Source: VGCC01 sp044375955 (GTDB lineage: Bacteria > Actinomycetota > Actinomycetes > S36-B12). From it: a DNA stretch of 64,000 nt. The stretch is taken from the NCBI GenBank assembly GCA_044375955.1, contig JBILLS010000001.1:204599-268598 (forward strand). The letters run 5' to 3'. The notes under the pieces are model-generated. The model was not told where the DNA came from. It did no database searches and saw nothing but the letters and a program-made list of their open reading frames with translations. Shown here piece after piece: positions 54,395-63,537 of the stretch; position 1 is the first letter of the stretch, and each line of letters begins with the position of its first letter. The position numbers and the translations under genes are program-made.

Positions 54395-56080
54395 GTGTTC
54401 CTCTTCGGAGGATTACTTGTCCTGGTGACCTGGGTGGTCGCCGCTGGACTGCTGATTTCTATCGGTCTTCCCTTCTTTCGTCGTGACCGGCGCAGTGACC
54501 CGACCACCCTGGCGACTGCCGCCTGGTGGGGACTTGCGATCGTGGTCGTGCTTGCTAGTGCCCTCTCGTTCTTCATGCCGCTCGGTTCGCCGATCACGAT
54601 CGGCACCATCGTCGCGGTGGCACTCATATGCGGCCTTCTTGGCTGGCGCACATTCCTGTCGCATCCTCGCCCAACATTGAGGTGGTCTCGATCGACCGCT
54701 GCTTTCGCAGGTGCGCTCACGATCGCGGTGATCTTCCTTTCGATCGCGGTTCTCGGCCCCGTCACGCACTACGACGCGGGGCTCTACCAATGGGCGGCGG
54801 TGCGCTACGCCACCGATTTCCCGGTCATCCACGGACTTGCAAACCTCTACGGACCACTCGGATACGCCAGTGCCGAACCCGTCCTCGGCGCGGTGCTCTC
54901 GTTCGGACCCTGGCACGACGAGGGCTATCGACTGATCAACGGGCTGTTCCTTGTGCTCCTCGGGTGGGAAGCGTGCACTCGGCTCCTCACGCGGCCACGC
55001 GGCGTCGGCACCGCCATTGCGGTCGCGGGTGTCGCCCTCGCATACCCACCGTTGCTGTGGATGGCGGACTATTGGGTGGCCAGTCCGACACCGGACGTCC
55101 CGGTTCTCGTCCTCGCGCTCGTGGCCGCGGCCTACCTCGCCGACCTCACCGTCAGCGATAGCGGGACACGCACGTACCCGCTCCCCACCATCGTGGTCCT
55201 CGCGACCCTGATGGCGGCCTTCCGGCTCACCGCCATCCCGCTCGCTCTCGCCCTCGTCATCACCGCCGCACTCCTTCAACTCCGCGGAAGCACCCGTTCC
55301 CGCAATGGCACTCCCCGCGCCCAACTTCTCGCGGCAACAGGAATAACTGTGGCCACCGCCGTGGTGATCGCCCTGCGGGACCGCACCTTGAGCGGCTGGC
55401 TGGGCTACCCCCTGGGCTTCGTGCCCGTCGACGTCGCCTGGCGAGCGCCGGACCCCGATGGCCTGCGTCAGGCCACCCTCGGTTTCGCCCGCGACCCCGG
55501 GAACTGGCAGGAGGCCATTGAGGGCTGGGGTTGGGTCGGAGCCTGGTTCACCCGCCTCCCCGCCCAATGGGAGCCCTGGTGGCTCCTAACGGCCCTGGGA
55601 GCCGGCCTGGTGCTCCTTGCGCTACCCCGCTCCGGCCCCCGCCGTTGGAGGCCCCTGGCCGCCTCCTGCGCCCCTTTCGCCCTTGCCGCGACCCTCTGGT
55701 GGGCAGCCTCGCCTCCGGCCCTGAGGTTCGGCTGGGGACCTCTCTTCGCCCTCGCTGCGCTCGCCCTGGCCTGGGGTGTCTGGCGGGCCAGGCTGGTACC
55801 GCTCCTCGCAGCGGTCACGGCGGTGGCCATATTGGTGGCCACACTCGCCACTGCCGCCCTGAAGGTCGACTGGGGGGCGGCACGGGTGCAGAACGGACTA
55901 CTCATGGTTGTGCCGCTCCCGGAACCCCCGGTGGAGGAGATCCGACTCGACTCCGGCATAACTCTGCGCGTTCCCCAAGATGGTGACCAGTGCTGGTCGG
56001 TATACCCGCTGTGCACACCCCAGCCACTGCCCTCACTGCGCCTTCTCGACCAATCCTTCGACGCGGGAATTGTGTCCTAG
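54395..56080 (+). CDS. large polytopic membrane protein (LIC_10190-like)
   Basis: 561 aa from GTG 54395 with about twelve hydrophobic segments. The external motif HYDAGLYQWAAVRYATDF (about residues 126-143), followed by HGLANLYGPLGYASA, resembles an uncharacterised membrane family (LIC_10190 type). H-Y-D in the first loop recalls GT-C catalytic acids. The 60-residue C-terminal part is soluble with two Cys. A glycan polymerase or GT-C transferase is possible. Confidence 0.65.
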   Translation: MFLFGGLLVLVTWVVAAGLLISIGLPFFRRDRRSDPTTLATAAWWGLAIVVVLASALSFFMPLGSPITIGTIVAVALICGLLGWRTFLSHPRPTLRWSRSTAAFAGALTIAVIFLSIAVLGPVTHYDAGLYQWAAVRYATDFPVIHGLANLYGPLGYASAEPVLGAVLSFGPWHDEGYRLINGLFLVLLGWEACTRLLTRPRGVGTAIAVAGVALAYPPLLWMADYWVASPTPDVPVLVLALVAAAYLADLTVSDSGTRTYPLPTIVVLATLMAAFRLTAIPLALALVITAALLQLRGSTRSRNGTPRAQLLAATGITVATAVVIALRDRTLSGWLGYPLGFVPVDVAWRAPDPDGLRQATLGFARDPGNWQEAIEGWGWVGAWFTRLPAQWEPWWLLTALGAGLVLLALPRSGPRRWRPLAASCAPFALAATLWWAASPPALRFGWGPLFALAALALAWGVWRARLVPLLAAVTAVAILVATLATAALKVDWGAARVQNGLLMVVPLPEPPVEEIRLDSGITLRVPQDGDQCWSVYPLCTPQPLPSLRLLDQSFDAGIVS

Positions 56081-56119
56081 TCTTCGGACTGCATGTGGCT
56101 AGGCGGCAGGGGAGGATGT

Positions 56120-56821
56120 ATGCGTGACGTATCTGTGGTGATGGCCGCCTACAACGAAGAAGACCGCATCCAGGAAGCGATGACCCAGGTGTTGAATCAG
56201 GAGTTCGTGCATGAGCTCATCGTCATCGACGACGGATCCACCGATTCCACGGCCGATAAAGCTGCGAACATTATGGATTCGCGCGTGACCCTGATCAGGC
56301 ACCCCATCAATCGCGGCAAGGGTGCTGCCTTGCGGACCGGATTCGCAGCGGCGAGCGCCCCCTACGTTGCCGTGCACGATGCGGATCTCGAATACGACCC
56401 AGCGGATATCGAACGGTGCCTAAAGCCGCTGCGCGACGGCCGCGCTGACGTGGTGTACGGCTCACGTTTCATCGGCAGCGACGAACACCGTGTCCTGTAC
56501 TACTGGCACAGTGTCGGCAACCGCGTGCTGACCACTCTCTCGAACATGGTCACCAATCTCAATCTCACAGACATGGAGACGTGCACGAAGGTGTTCACCC
56601 GCGAGACCATCCAGAGCCTCGTTCTCACCGAGGATCGATTCGGATTCGAACCGGAGGTCACCGCCAAAGTGGCTTTGGGTGGCTATCGCGTTTATGAAGT
56701 GGGCATCTCCTACTCGGGACGAACCTATGCGGAAGGCAAAAAGATCGGCTGGAGAGACGGAGTCCGGGCGGTGTACATCATCGGAAAGCACGCCCGGCTC
56801 TCGAGACGCGCACAGGGCTAG
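56120..56821 (+). CDS. GT2 polyprenyl-phosphate sugar synthase-like (DPM1 type) 2
   Basis: 233 aa. AGGGGAGG at 56108-56115 sets the start at ATG 56120 (four bases away) rather than the longer GTG/ATG options. VVMAAYNEEDRIQEAM, IVIDDGSTDSTADKA, VHDADLEYDPADI and LTDMETCTKVF identify a DPM1-like GT2, second in this locus. There is no accompanying DUF2304 here. It may charge the lipid for the LIC_10190-like neighbour just upstream. Confidence 0.87.
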   Translation: MRDVSVVMAAYNEEDRIQEAMTQVLNQEFVHELIVIDDGSTDSTADKAANIMDSRVTLIRHPINRGKGAALRTGFAAASAPYVAVHDADLEYDPADIERCLKPLRDGRADVVYGSRFIGSDEHRVLYYWHSVGNRVLTTLSNMVTNLNLTDMETCTKVFTRETIQSLVLTEDRFGFEPEVTAKVALGGYRVYEVGISYSGRTYAEGKKIGWRDGVRAVYIIGKHARLSRRAQG

Positions 56822-56830
56822 TCTTCCGGC

Positions 56831-57916
56831 GTGCACGTTGCCGTGGATGAGCAGATCTTCGCCATCCAGCCGTACGGGGGAATCTCGCGCCTCTTCGCCG
56901 AGTTGATCCGCCAGTTCACTTCCGACCCCAGTCTTGGAGTCACGATCGATGCCCTCGGGGCACCGATTGTCAACCGCTACATCCTCGATGACCCTGGCCT
57001 CTCCGCGCACCTAGGTGTCCGATCAGCGCGCAACCAGTGGACCGCCCTGGCCTGGTACTTCTCCCATGTCCAGCGCAAGCGCACGGACGTCGTGCACTCC
57101 ACGTTCTACCTCCCCCACGGATTGGCATCCCCTCGGGGAACCAGACATGTGGTGACCGTCCACGACATGATCCCGGAGCGACTTCCCACCACGCGTCGCC
57201 GGCTCGACCTGCTCACATTGAAGAAGCGCTACATCTTCTCGGCGGACCACGTGATCTGTGTTTCCGAGGCAACGCGGCGGGACTTGCTGAGCGTCTACCC
57301 GGAACTTGACACACCGGTGACCGTCATCCACCACGGTGTTGATGATCGGTTCCACGTGCAGGCGCCGCGGTTGGAGCGTCTTCCAGAGCACTACGTCCTG
57401 CATGTGGGGCACCGGGGTCAATACAAGGACGCCACCACACTCATCCGTGCATTCGCGCGCCTCGCTCCGGATTTCCCGAACCTGCATCTCGTCTTTGTCG
57501 GCGGCGGACCCCTGACTCGCGAGGAGTCCTCCCTCGCGACATCGCTGGGTATCCTCGACCGGATCATGCAGATCGATCTCTCGGATGAAGTGATGCCGAG
57601 TGCCTACGCCAACGCCGATGTCTTCGTGATGCCGTCTAGGTTCGAGGGGTTCGGGATCCCCGTGCTGGAGGCCATGGCCTGCGGAACCCCGACGTTACTC
57701 GCCGACGCGACATCGCTACCCGAGGTGGGCGGTGATGCGGCTCGCTACTTCCCGGTGAGCGGAGTTGAGGAGTTATCCGATCTCCTCGATGCGGTCCTCA
57801 CATCACCAGAAGTGGCTCAGCGGATGTCAGCAGCGGGAGTGACACGAGCCCGCGACTTCACCTGGAAGCGCACCGCGCGGGAGACCGCGGACGTCTACCG
57901 TCGGGTGTTGGCATGA
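56831..57916 (+). CDS. GT4 glycosyltransferase
   Basis: 361 aa from GTG 56831. VDEQIFAIQPYGGISRLFAEL at the acceptor half, VVTVHDMIPERLP, VICVSEATRRDL, then donor motifs VLHVGHRGQYKDATTLIRAF and SRFEGFGIPVLEAMACGTP (E-x7-E). A classic WbuB/PimB-like GT4. Overlaps the next gene by ATGA, so the pair likely acts on the same chain. Confidence 0.87.
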   Translation: MHVAVDEQIFAIQPYGGISRLFAELIRQFTSDPSLGVTIDALGAPIVNRYILDDPGLSAHLGVRSARNQWTALAWYFSHVQRKRTDVVHSTFYLPHGLASPRGTRHVVTVHDMIPERLPTTRRRLDLLTLKKRYIFSADHVICVSEATRRDLLSVYPELDTPVTVIHHGVDDRFHVQAPRLERLPEHYVLHVGHRGQYKDATTLIRAFARLAPDFPNLHLVFVGGGPLTREESSLATSLGILDRIMQIDLSDEVMPSAYANADVFVMPSRFEGFGIPVLEAMACGTPTLLADATSLPEVGGDAARYFPVSGVEELSDLLDAVLTSPEVAQRMSAAGVTRARDFTWKRTARETADVYRRVLA

Positions 57917-59436
57917 CGGTCAAAACCGGTGCGACTATCCGTGCGGAGCATGATTCCCTTCTGTCCTACCTCGCGAGCTGTCTCACTGCAGAGCAGCGTG
58001 AGCGACCCCTGCTGATCTCCTTCACCCAGTGGGACTTCGCGGTCGCAGCAGTCGCAGAGGTGGCCATGACCCTGCATCACATGGGTGCGCATCCCTGCGT
58101 CGCCCTCTGGTCGTCGAAGACTCCCCTGCGTGATGTGGGCTGGCAGTCCCACCACGTGATCGCGCGCATGTTCGGGTCACCCACGATCGATAGCCGAGTG
58201 CGCCAGGCGCTCGTCTCGGCGGGCCTGCCCACGTCCGCACTCCGGGAACCTGGGCGCTGGACCGGTCCCGAGGAGCCGCTTCCCACCATCACGGACACCT
58301 ACAGGTCCGCCCTGCGAGGCCTGACGTACCGTGGTGCTCCCCTGGGTCGGGGAATCCTCGAGGTACCACCAAGTCGCGACGTCCCGGTCACCGACGAGTT
58401 CCACTGGCCACGAAAGTACGTCGAACGCGCGGCACTGTCCTATGCCTTCGTTTTCGACCAGACATTGCACGCCATTGACGCCACCCGCGCCACGTCCGTC
58501 TTCACCTACAACGGTCGCTTCCTGCACGACAGCGCGGTGGCCGCCGCCGCCGCGCAACGGGGACTTCCCGTCCTCTCCTATGACACGGGCGGACTCGACA
58601 CTGACTTCGACCTCACCATAGACGCGACCCACGACTGGTCTGCCCTTCAGTCCAGGATGACGGGGATGGTGTCCCGATGGCCATCCGATGAGGCCCGGAC
58701 AGTCGGATCCCAGTGGTTTACGGATCGACGCAACCACGCCGAAGCCGCCAACCAACGTTTCACGGGAGCGCAGGTCATCGGGCGCGGTATCGAGCGCACG
58801 GTCGATGAGGTCGTGGTGACCTACTTCAGCTCCTCTGGCGACGAGATCGCCGAGTTGGATCTCGACTGGGCGGACTTCTTCGGCGGACAGGGTGAAGCCC
58901 TGGCCCAGGTAGCCGAGACCTGCCGGGACCTGGGGTATCGACTGGTGGTGCGTACGCACCCGCATAAGCGATTCAAGCCCGCTGACGACGTGCGGGACTG
59001 GCATGCGGCCGTTCACCACGCCCGACCGGATCTGCACCTGGACGAGAACTCCGATGTCGACTCCTACGCACTCATGGAGCAGTCCGACGTAGTGGTCACG
59101 TACGGATCTACGACCGGAGTAGAGGCAGGGTTTGCCGGCCGCCCGGTGATCGTGATGGGTCCCTGCGCCTACGACGAGTTGGGCTGCGCCACCCGTGTAC
59201 GCACACCCGAGCAACTTCGCCGGGCACTCATCGAACGCAAACCGCCTGCACAGGATTCCGCGCTGCCCTATGGGTTGATGATGAAGCGGCGCGGATTCAC
59301 CTATCGGTATGTCCAGCGAGATGCGGATTGGACGAGGTCGTTGGCCGGTGTTCCGATTGTCGAGCCGCGCCCCATCGTTCGGCATCTGAGCCATGCTCTC
59401 AACGAGCGCAGGCGTCAAAAGCTCATGCGCCCCTAG
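57913..59436 (+). CDS. capsule-type surface polysaccharide glycosyltransferase (GT-B), KpsS/CDP-glycerol transferase-like
   Basis: 507 aa. The C-terminal half carries LVVRTHPHKRF (about residues 336-346), then DENSDVDSYALMEQSDVVVTYGSTTGVEAGFAGRPVIV (about 376-413), the characteristic pattern of capsule polysaccharide biosynthesis and CDP-glycerol-transferase-like GT-B enzymes. The N-terminal half is less conserved. It could add a non-sugar or a Kdo-like residue; the substrate is uncertain. Convergent with the DUF5672 gene (14-base overlap). Confidence 0.75.
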   Translation: MTVKTGATIRAEHDSLLSYLASCLTAEQRERPLLISFTQWDFAVAAVAEVAMTLHHMGAHPCVALWSSKTPLRDVGWQSHHVIARMFGSPTIDSRVRQALVSAGLPTSALREPGRWTGPEEPLPTITDTYRSALRGLTYRGAPLGRGILEVPPSRDVPVTDEFHWPRKYVERAALSYAFVFDQTLHAIDATRATSVFTYNGRFLHDSAVAAAAAQRGLPVLSYDTGGLDTDFDLTIDATHDWSALQSRMTGMVSRWPSDEARTVGSQWFTDRRNHAEAANQRFTGAQVIGRGIERTVDEVVVTYFSSSGDEIAELDLDWADFFGGQGEALAQVAETCRDLGYRLVVRTHPHKRFKPADDVRDWHAAVHHARPDLHLDENSDVDSYALMEQSDVVVTYGSTTGVEAGFAGRPVIVMGPCAYDELGCATRVRTPEQLRRALIERKPPAQDSALPYGLMMKRRGFTYRYVQRDADWTRSLAGVPIVEPRPIVRHLSHALNERRRQKLMRP

Positions 59437-60157
59437 CTGCCCACGTCCGCAGGCATGCATTCGCCTGCACCATGGATTCCTTCAAGCCGTGCACCCCGGA
59501 GAATGAATCAAAGTCCACCGACTGATCCTCACGCAGGTCGACGAAGATCCGGCTGGCCTCCACCGGGGCGAATCGAAGGCCCAAGCGCCCTGAGTAGTAC
59601 GACCACACGGCATCCTCGTGCGTGTTCCCGAGCACGCGTGAATCAGCGATGCCAGAGAGATCTAATGCGGCTTTACGAAAGGCAGCGACGCTTCGGAGAC
59701 TGAGGCCGCCGTTACCCACCACCAACTTCCTACCCCAGGCGCGACCGAACATCCGGATGATGCGCATGTGGCCTCCGGCGATCACTACCCGCCACGGTGG
59801 ATCCCACGGTGCACCGAGAAAATCGAATTCGAGCGCCGAATTCGGGGGTTGGCGAACCAACACGGCATCGAGCTCCCTGATCAGGATGTGGGTGTAACCC
59901 GTGAACTGCTCCCAGAAGCCGGTGGTCAGGGCCCAGGAGTTGTAGGCCTGCACGTCACGGAAGTGGTGCGCGGGCGCTGACCGGAAATCCCAGCTCGGCA
60001 TGTGCACGTGGATCCGAGACACGTCCAGCCCTTCGGGGTGGAGGAGCACGTGATCCCAGTCAGGAGTACATCTCCGGGTCAGTTCCGAGCGCAGGATCTC
60101 GTCGGGTGTCAGGTCCGCACGCCAGGCCGTGGTCACCACGGCAACGGAGGCTGACAC
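59423..60157 (-). CDS. DUF5672 domain protein (GT-A-like)
   Basis: 244 aa. ILIRELDAVLVRQP (about residues 91-104), FDFLGAPWDPPW, VVGNGGLSLRSVAAFRKA and NTHEDAVWSYY are the DUF5672 pattern, a GT-A-like fold with the E/D motif and an E-D pair typical of transferases. Sits three bases downstream of the PhyH gene on the same strand. Likely a glycosyltransferase for a side branch. Confidence 0.75.
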   Translation of the reverse strand: MSASVAVVTTAWRADLTPDEILRSELTRRCTPDWDHVLLHPEGLDVSRIHVHMPSWDFRSAPAHHFRDVQAYNSWALTTGFWEQFTGYTHILIRELDAVLVRQPPNSALEFDFLGAPWDPPWRVVIAGGHMRIIRMFGRAWGRKLVVGNGGLSLRSVAAFRKAALDLSGIADSRVLGNTHEDAVWSYYSGRLGLRFAPVEASRIFVDLREDQSVDFDSFSGVHGLKESMVQANACLRTWAARGA

Positions 60158-60160
60158 GAG

Positions 60161-61180
60161 TCAGGTCGACAATGCGGTGGAGTAGCGCTGCAGCACGAAC
60201 GGCATCTCGGCGTATCGCTTCCGCACGAGATCTGTGGGGGTGAACTCGGGCCGCTCGTAATCCATGCCAAACAGGGACGTGGAGAACTCGTTCTCCAGCG
60301 CCAGTCGATCGGAGCTGACCGGGGTTTTGCCTTTATGCAAGCCGATGGTGTCCACCGCCATGATCGTCCCAGCCGGACCCACCAGCTCGGTCACGTTCTC
60401 CCAGAGCCCGGCCGCCCGCACTGCGTCATCGGTGAGTCGACCATCGGCGCGCAGAGATCGAGGGATGTTCCGGTGGGAGCCGCGGACATACACGTGCGCT
60501 CCGGTATTCGTATCGACATCCGTCAGATACATGAAGAACTTCAGGAATGACAAACGGTCACGGTCCTGGTGGAAGAGCTGTGCGTTGAGGTTGGCGTCCT
60601 CCGCACGCTTGGTGGTAGTCCACCAGAACGCCACCTCATCCATGATGACGGGCTGGCCCAGGTATCGCTGTGCGACAAGGGCCATGGCCGGGTCCGTGGC
60701 GAAATCCTGAACCTCCGCGCATCCCAACGCCTGCTCCTCGTGGATGTCATAGCGCCCGACATCCGGGTTGGCGCGGGGGTACACCTCAAGCGGGCGCCCC
60801 GCACCACGTGCCTCGCACGGGACGCGCTCGGCGTATTCCCGAATGGGATGCACAAGGTGAGCGGGTGCGGGTGTGTGGAACACGTAGAAGCCGTCGGCGC
60901 GAACGCCTGCTACGGCAGCGTCCACTTCGTTCGGATCGATGAAGTGACTACCCGAGGGATCGGAGACCTGCCAGGCGAAGGGCCCCGGGTTTCGGAAGGC
61001 GACCTTCGAGAGCATCTTCCCGATGCGTGGATCCAAGCTCATCGCTTGGCGCATATTGAACTGGCTTTGGTCCGGGGTCTGTTCGGGAACCCGCTGGGAG
61101 CGATCGAAGGCGCGTGCAGCACCCACCGTCTTCACCAGTCGAGTGACATTCAGTGCCCCCTCGACGACAGTGTTCGCCAC
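60161..61180 (-). CDS. phytanoyl-CoA dioxygenase (PhyH) family oxygenase
   Basis: 339 aa. AAGGAGG at 61185-61191 sets the start at GTG 61180, four bases away, not the longer in-frame ATG at 61231. The Fe(II) triad is visible: H204 and D206 in FHQDRD, and H282 in GLHKGK; R292 fits the 2-oxoglutarate binding Arg. Non-heme Fe/2OG oxygenases hydroxylate small molecules or sugars. Its place among DUF5672, DUF6492 and DUF4910 genes suggests sugar tailoring. Confidence 0.85.
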   Translation of the reverse strand: MANTVVEGALNVTRLVKTVGAARAFDRSQRVPEQTPDQSQFNMRQAMSLDPRIGKMLSKVAFRNPGPFAWQVSDPSGSHFIDPNEVDAAVAGVRADGFYVFHTPAPAHLVHPIREYAERVPCEARGAGRPLEVYPRANPDVGRYDIHEEQALGCAEVQDFATDPAMALVAQRYLGQPVIMDEVAFWWTTTKRAEDANLNAQLFHQDRDRLSFLKFFMYLTDVDTNTGAHVYVRGSHRNIPRSLRADGRLTDDAVRAAGLWENVTELVGPAGTIMAVDTIGLHKGKTPVSSDRLALENEFSTSLFGMDYERPEFTPTDLVRKRYAEMPFVLQRYSTALST

Positions 61181-61184
61181 GCAA

Positions 61185-61191
61185 CCTCCTT
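61185..61191 (-). promoter_or_regulatory. Shine-Dalgarno AAGGAGG fixing the PhyH start
   Basis: A full consensus ribosome site on the minus strand, separated from GTG 61180 by TTGC. It rules out the upstream ATG at 61231, which lacks such a site. Confidence 0.8.
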
Positions 61192-61258
61192 CGACTAACG
61201 ACTCAGCAACGGCCCGGAAGAGCCGAGCCACGCCACAACTTCAGGGTAATGCAGCCGA

Positions 61259-62200
61259 TCAGGTGCCGCGCCGTAGCAGCCGCCGGGCGCTAGCGGTGAC
61301 TTTCCGCTGCACCACGTCCAGTAACTCCTGGTAGGAGAGGCTACGGGCCACGATCGCGGACTTACCCAAGTCCGCGTCGAGCAGACCGACATCGCGGGAG
61401 AAGTTGGCATTCACCAGGACGCCGAGGTACGCGCGCGCAAGGTTCTCCCGGGAGAGACCGCGACCAACCGCCGTGAGGTACTCCTCCTCGGTGTGGAACA
61501 CCCTGATCCACGGTTCCCGAGCATGGATCGGAATGACCTTGGACTTCTGCAACCACAGGCTGTACCAACTGAACTCGTATGGAGACTCTGCAAGCGCATC
61601 TCGATAGGCCCACCCACGGGCGGCCAGGAAGTCATCTCGGAATGATTCGAGCACGATCCGGGAGAACACCGTGTGTCCGTGGCAGGTGCGGATGACCGGG
61701 TCCGTCCAGCCGATCAGGTCCGCGATGCGCTGGATCTCCCCTTCGCGGCTAGTCCAGTACTGATGGAAGTATGTCGGATCAGCATGCAGGTCAAGGTCTT
61801 GAACCAGCACCGAGTACGGCTCGGTTTCCGACACCATGAAGTCCTTGACCGAAAAGGGTCTGATGAACTCGGCTTCGGAATCCACACAGAAGTAGTTCTC
61901 GGCAAGCCCAAGTTCCCAGAAGGCCAACTTCACGATCTCCTGGTTGATGTACCCGGGGCGCAACCCGTGGACGGGTTCCGCGACGAGATGCTGTGCGAGG
62001 AGTGACTCGGGGAGAACAGTGATCCCCTCAGCGTCCGCCCCGGGCAATCCACGAAACGCAGGCACAGAGGCTTCCGGGACCACGATGTACATAGGGATCG
62101 GGGCGCTCCGGAAACGCAAGAAGCTCGCGAGCAGTCGCTCCGCGTATGCGAGGTCATCCGCGTATGACTTCAAGAGGACTGCGAATCTATGGGCGCTCAT
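61259..62200 (-). CDS. DUF6492 family protein (GT-A-like)
   Basis: 313 aa. FAVLLKSYADDLAYAERLLASF at the N-terminus, YINQEIVKLAFWELGLAENYFCVDSEAEFIRPF (about residues 84-116) with a D-x-E-x-E site, and FSWYSLWLQ match DUF6492, a family related to GT-A glycosyltransferases. Its ATG overlaps the stop of the DUF4910 gene (ATGA). Probably adds a residue in the same tailoring set. Confidence 0.78.
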   Translation of the reverse strand: MSAHRFAVLLKSYADDLAYAERLLASFLRFRSAPIPMYIVVPEASVPAFRGLPGADAEGITVLPESLLAQHLVAEPVHGLRPGYINQEIVKLAFWELGLAENYFCVDSEAEFIRPFSVKDFMVSETEPYSVLVQDLDLHADPTYFHQYWTSREGEIQRIADLIGWTDPVIRTCHGHTVFSRIVLESFRDDFLAARGWAYRDALAESPYEFSWYSLWLQKSKVIPIHAREPWIRVFHTEEEYLTAVGRGLSRENLARAYLGVLVNANFSRDVGLLDADLGKSAIVARSLSYQELLDVVQRKVTASARRLLRRGT

Positions 62201-63519
62201 ATCGGCACCTTGCCCGGAGGAGACTCCTCAAGCAGGCCGTGGGCCAGCAATTCGTCCACGATCTGTTGCACTTCATTCTCAGGTATCTCCAGCAGTTCGG
62301 CCATGTCACGTACTGAATGCATGCCGTCCGCATAGGCGAGGACGTGGGTGCGCAGTAGCACCACGTCTTCCACGGTGCGTGCGTGCATGGAGTGATAGAG
62401 CCCACGTTTGCCTAGTTGCGGTTCTCCCAGGACTGTGGAGACGAAGTACGTCGACGCCTCAAACTCCTCGAGACACGCGCGCACCAGGTCCAGGCCACCC
62501 TGTAGGCCTGATGGAGTGATCACCGTTAGATCATCGAGATGCGTGTGGTACTCCGGGTACGACCCATACTTTGTTCGCATCAACGAGAGCATCGGCACTC
62601 CGACTCCTGGCATTCCGTAGTGACGCTCATCGCTTCCGCGATCGAGGTACGAGTACTCCACGGGGCGAGGGAAGGTGCGCACTACGCGACGTGCGATGCG
62701 ATCGAGTGGTTGGTTACCAAGCCGAGACGACAAATAGGACCAGTCGCCGTCGTCCCCGATGCATGTCAAATTGATCCCTGCGATCACATTCGAGCGCAAG
62801 TGCTCCTGATTCTGGGCGATGTATGTGATTGCACCGATCGTCTCAGGGGCGAATACGAAGCGGTACGTGAAACGTCTCGGAGAGGACATGATCCAACGAG
62901 CCAGCGCCGTTGCGACCACCGGGCCAGATAACTCATTGTTTCCTAAGGAGGGGTGGCAAACGTATGTGGTGACAAGAATTTCGTCATCCAACTCTCCAGG
63001 AATCACGAGGTCCCCATAAGTCAGTGACCCAGAATCGAGGGAACTCTCGATCACGGCGTGGTAGCGGCCCTCGCGAAGTGATCGGCGCTCGGTCTCCGAC
63101 AGGCAGAACCCCCACGTGGAGTTGTAGTAACTCGTCACGTAAGGAATGGCATCGGGAATTGCAGGATCACTGTGCAGGTGCCCATCCAAATCCCGCAGGT
63201 CGAGCACGGTGTCTACCGGGATGGAGTAACTTACGACGTGGACATTGCTGTCCCGCCAGTCAAGAACTCGCACTCCGTCAGGGCCATCGAGGTGAGCACC
63301 CGCAATATTCCATTCAGGGGGAACGACCCAGTCGAGGACCTCGGTGCCGCTGGGAACCTCATGGATGCGCAGCCCTGGAAGCTCCCGCGCGAGCTCCTGG
63401 AGCGTTTTGCGGACGCCACTACCGGTCAGACTTCGAGGGAAGGGAAACAGCCGTGACGCCAAGTCATGCATCCAGGTCCCCTCGGCCACCTGCTGCACCT
63501 GAGGGGGAGTCGACTGCAT
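62197..63519 (-). CDS. DUF4910 aminopeptidase-like protein with C-terminal winged helix
   Basis: 440 aa from ATG 63519; a longer in-frame start overlaps the divergent GT2 gene. VCHPSLGNNELSGPVV (from residue 188), FAPETIGAI and YHTHLDDLTVI give an M28-like zinc site of the DUF4910 type. The C-terminal 90 residues (DVVLLRTHVLAYADG..., MAELLEIPENEVQQIVDELLAHGLL) form a winged-helix module. Such proteins occur in glycan loci with unknown substrates; an amide hydrolysis on an amino-sugar or peptide substituent is possible. Confidence 0.8.
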   Translation of the reverse strand: MQSTPPQVQQVAEGTWMHDLASRLFPFPRSLTGSGVRKTLQELARELPGLRIHEVPSGTEVLDWVVPPEWNIAGAHLDGPDGVRVLDWRDSNVHVVSYSIPVDTVLDLRDLDGHLHSDPAIPDAIPYVTSYYNSTWGFCLSETERRSLREGRYHAVIESSLDSGSLTYGDLVIPGELDDEILVTTYVCHPSLGNNELSGPVVATALARWIMSSPRRFTYRFVFAPETIGAITYIAQNQEHLRSNVIAGINLTCIGDDGDWSYLSSRLGNQPLDRIARRVVRTFPRPVEYSYLDRGSDERHYGMPGVGVPMLSLMRTKYGSYPEYHTHLDDLTVITPSGLQGGLDLVRACLEEFEASTYFVSTVLGEPQLGKRGLYHSMHARTVEDVVLLRTHVLAYADGMHSVRDMAELLEIPENEVQQIVDELLAHGLLEESPPGKVPI

Positions 63520-63537
63520 GCTTCCTACGATAGTCGC

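Noticed and set aside
54413..55567. 384-aa minus-strand open frame, highly charged
   Set aside because: It lies fully opposite a well-supported polytopic membrane protein, and its Arg/Glu/Gly-rich composition is typical of a shadow frame in high-GC DNA.
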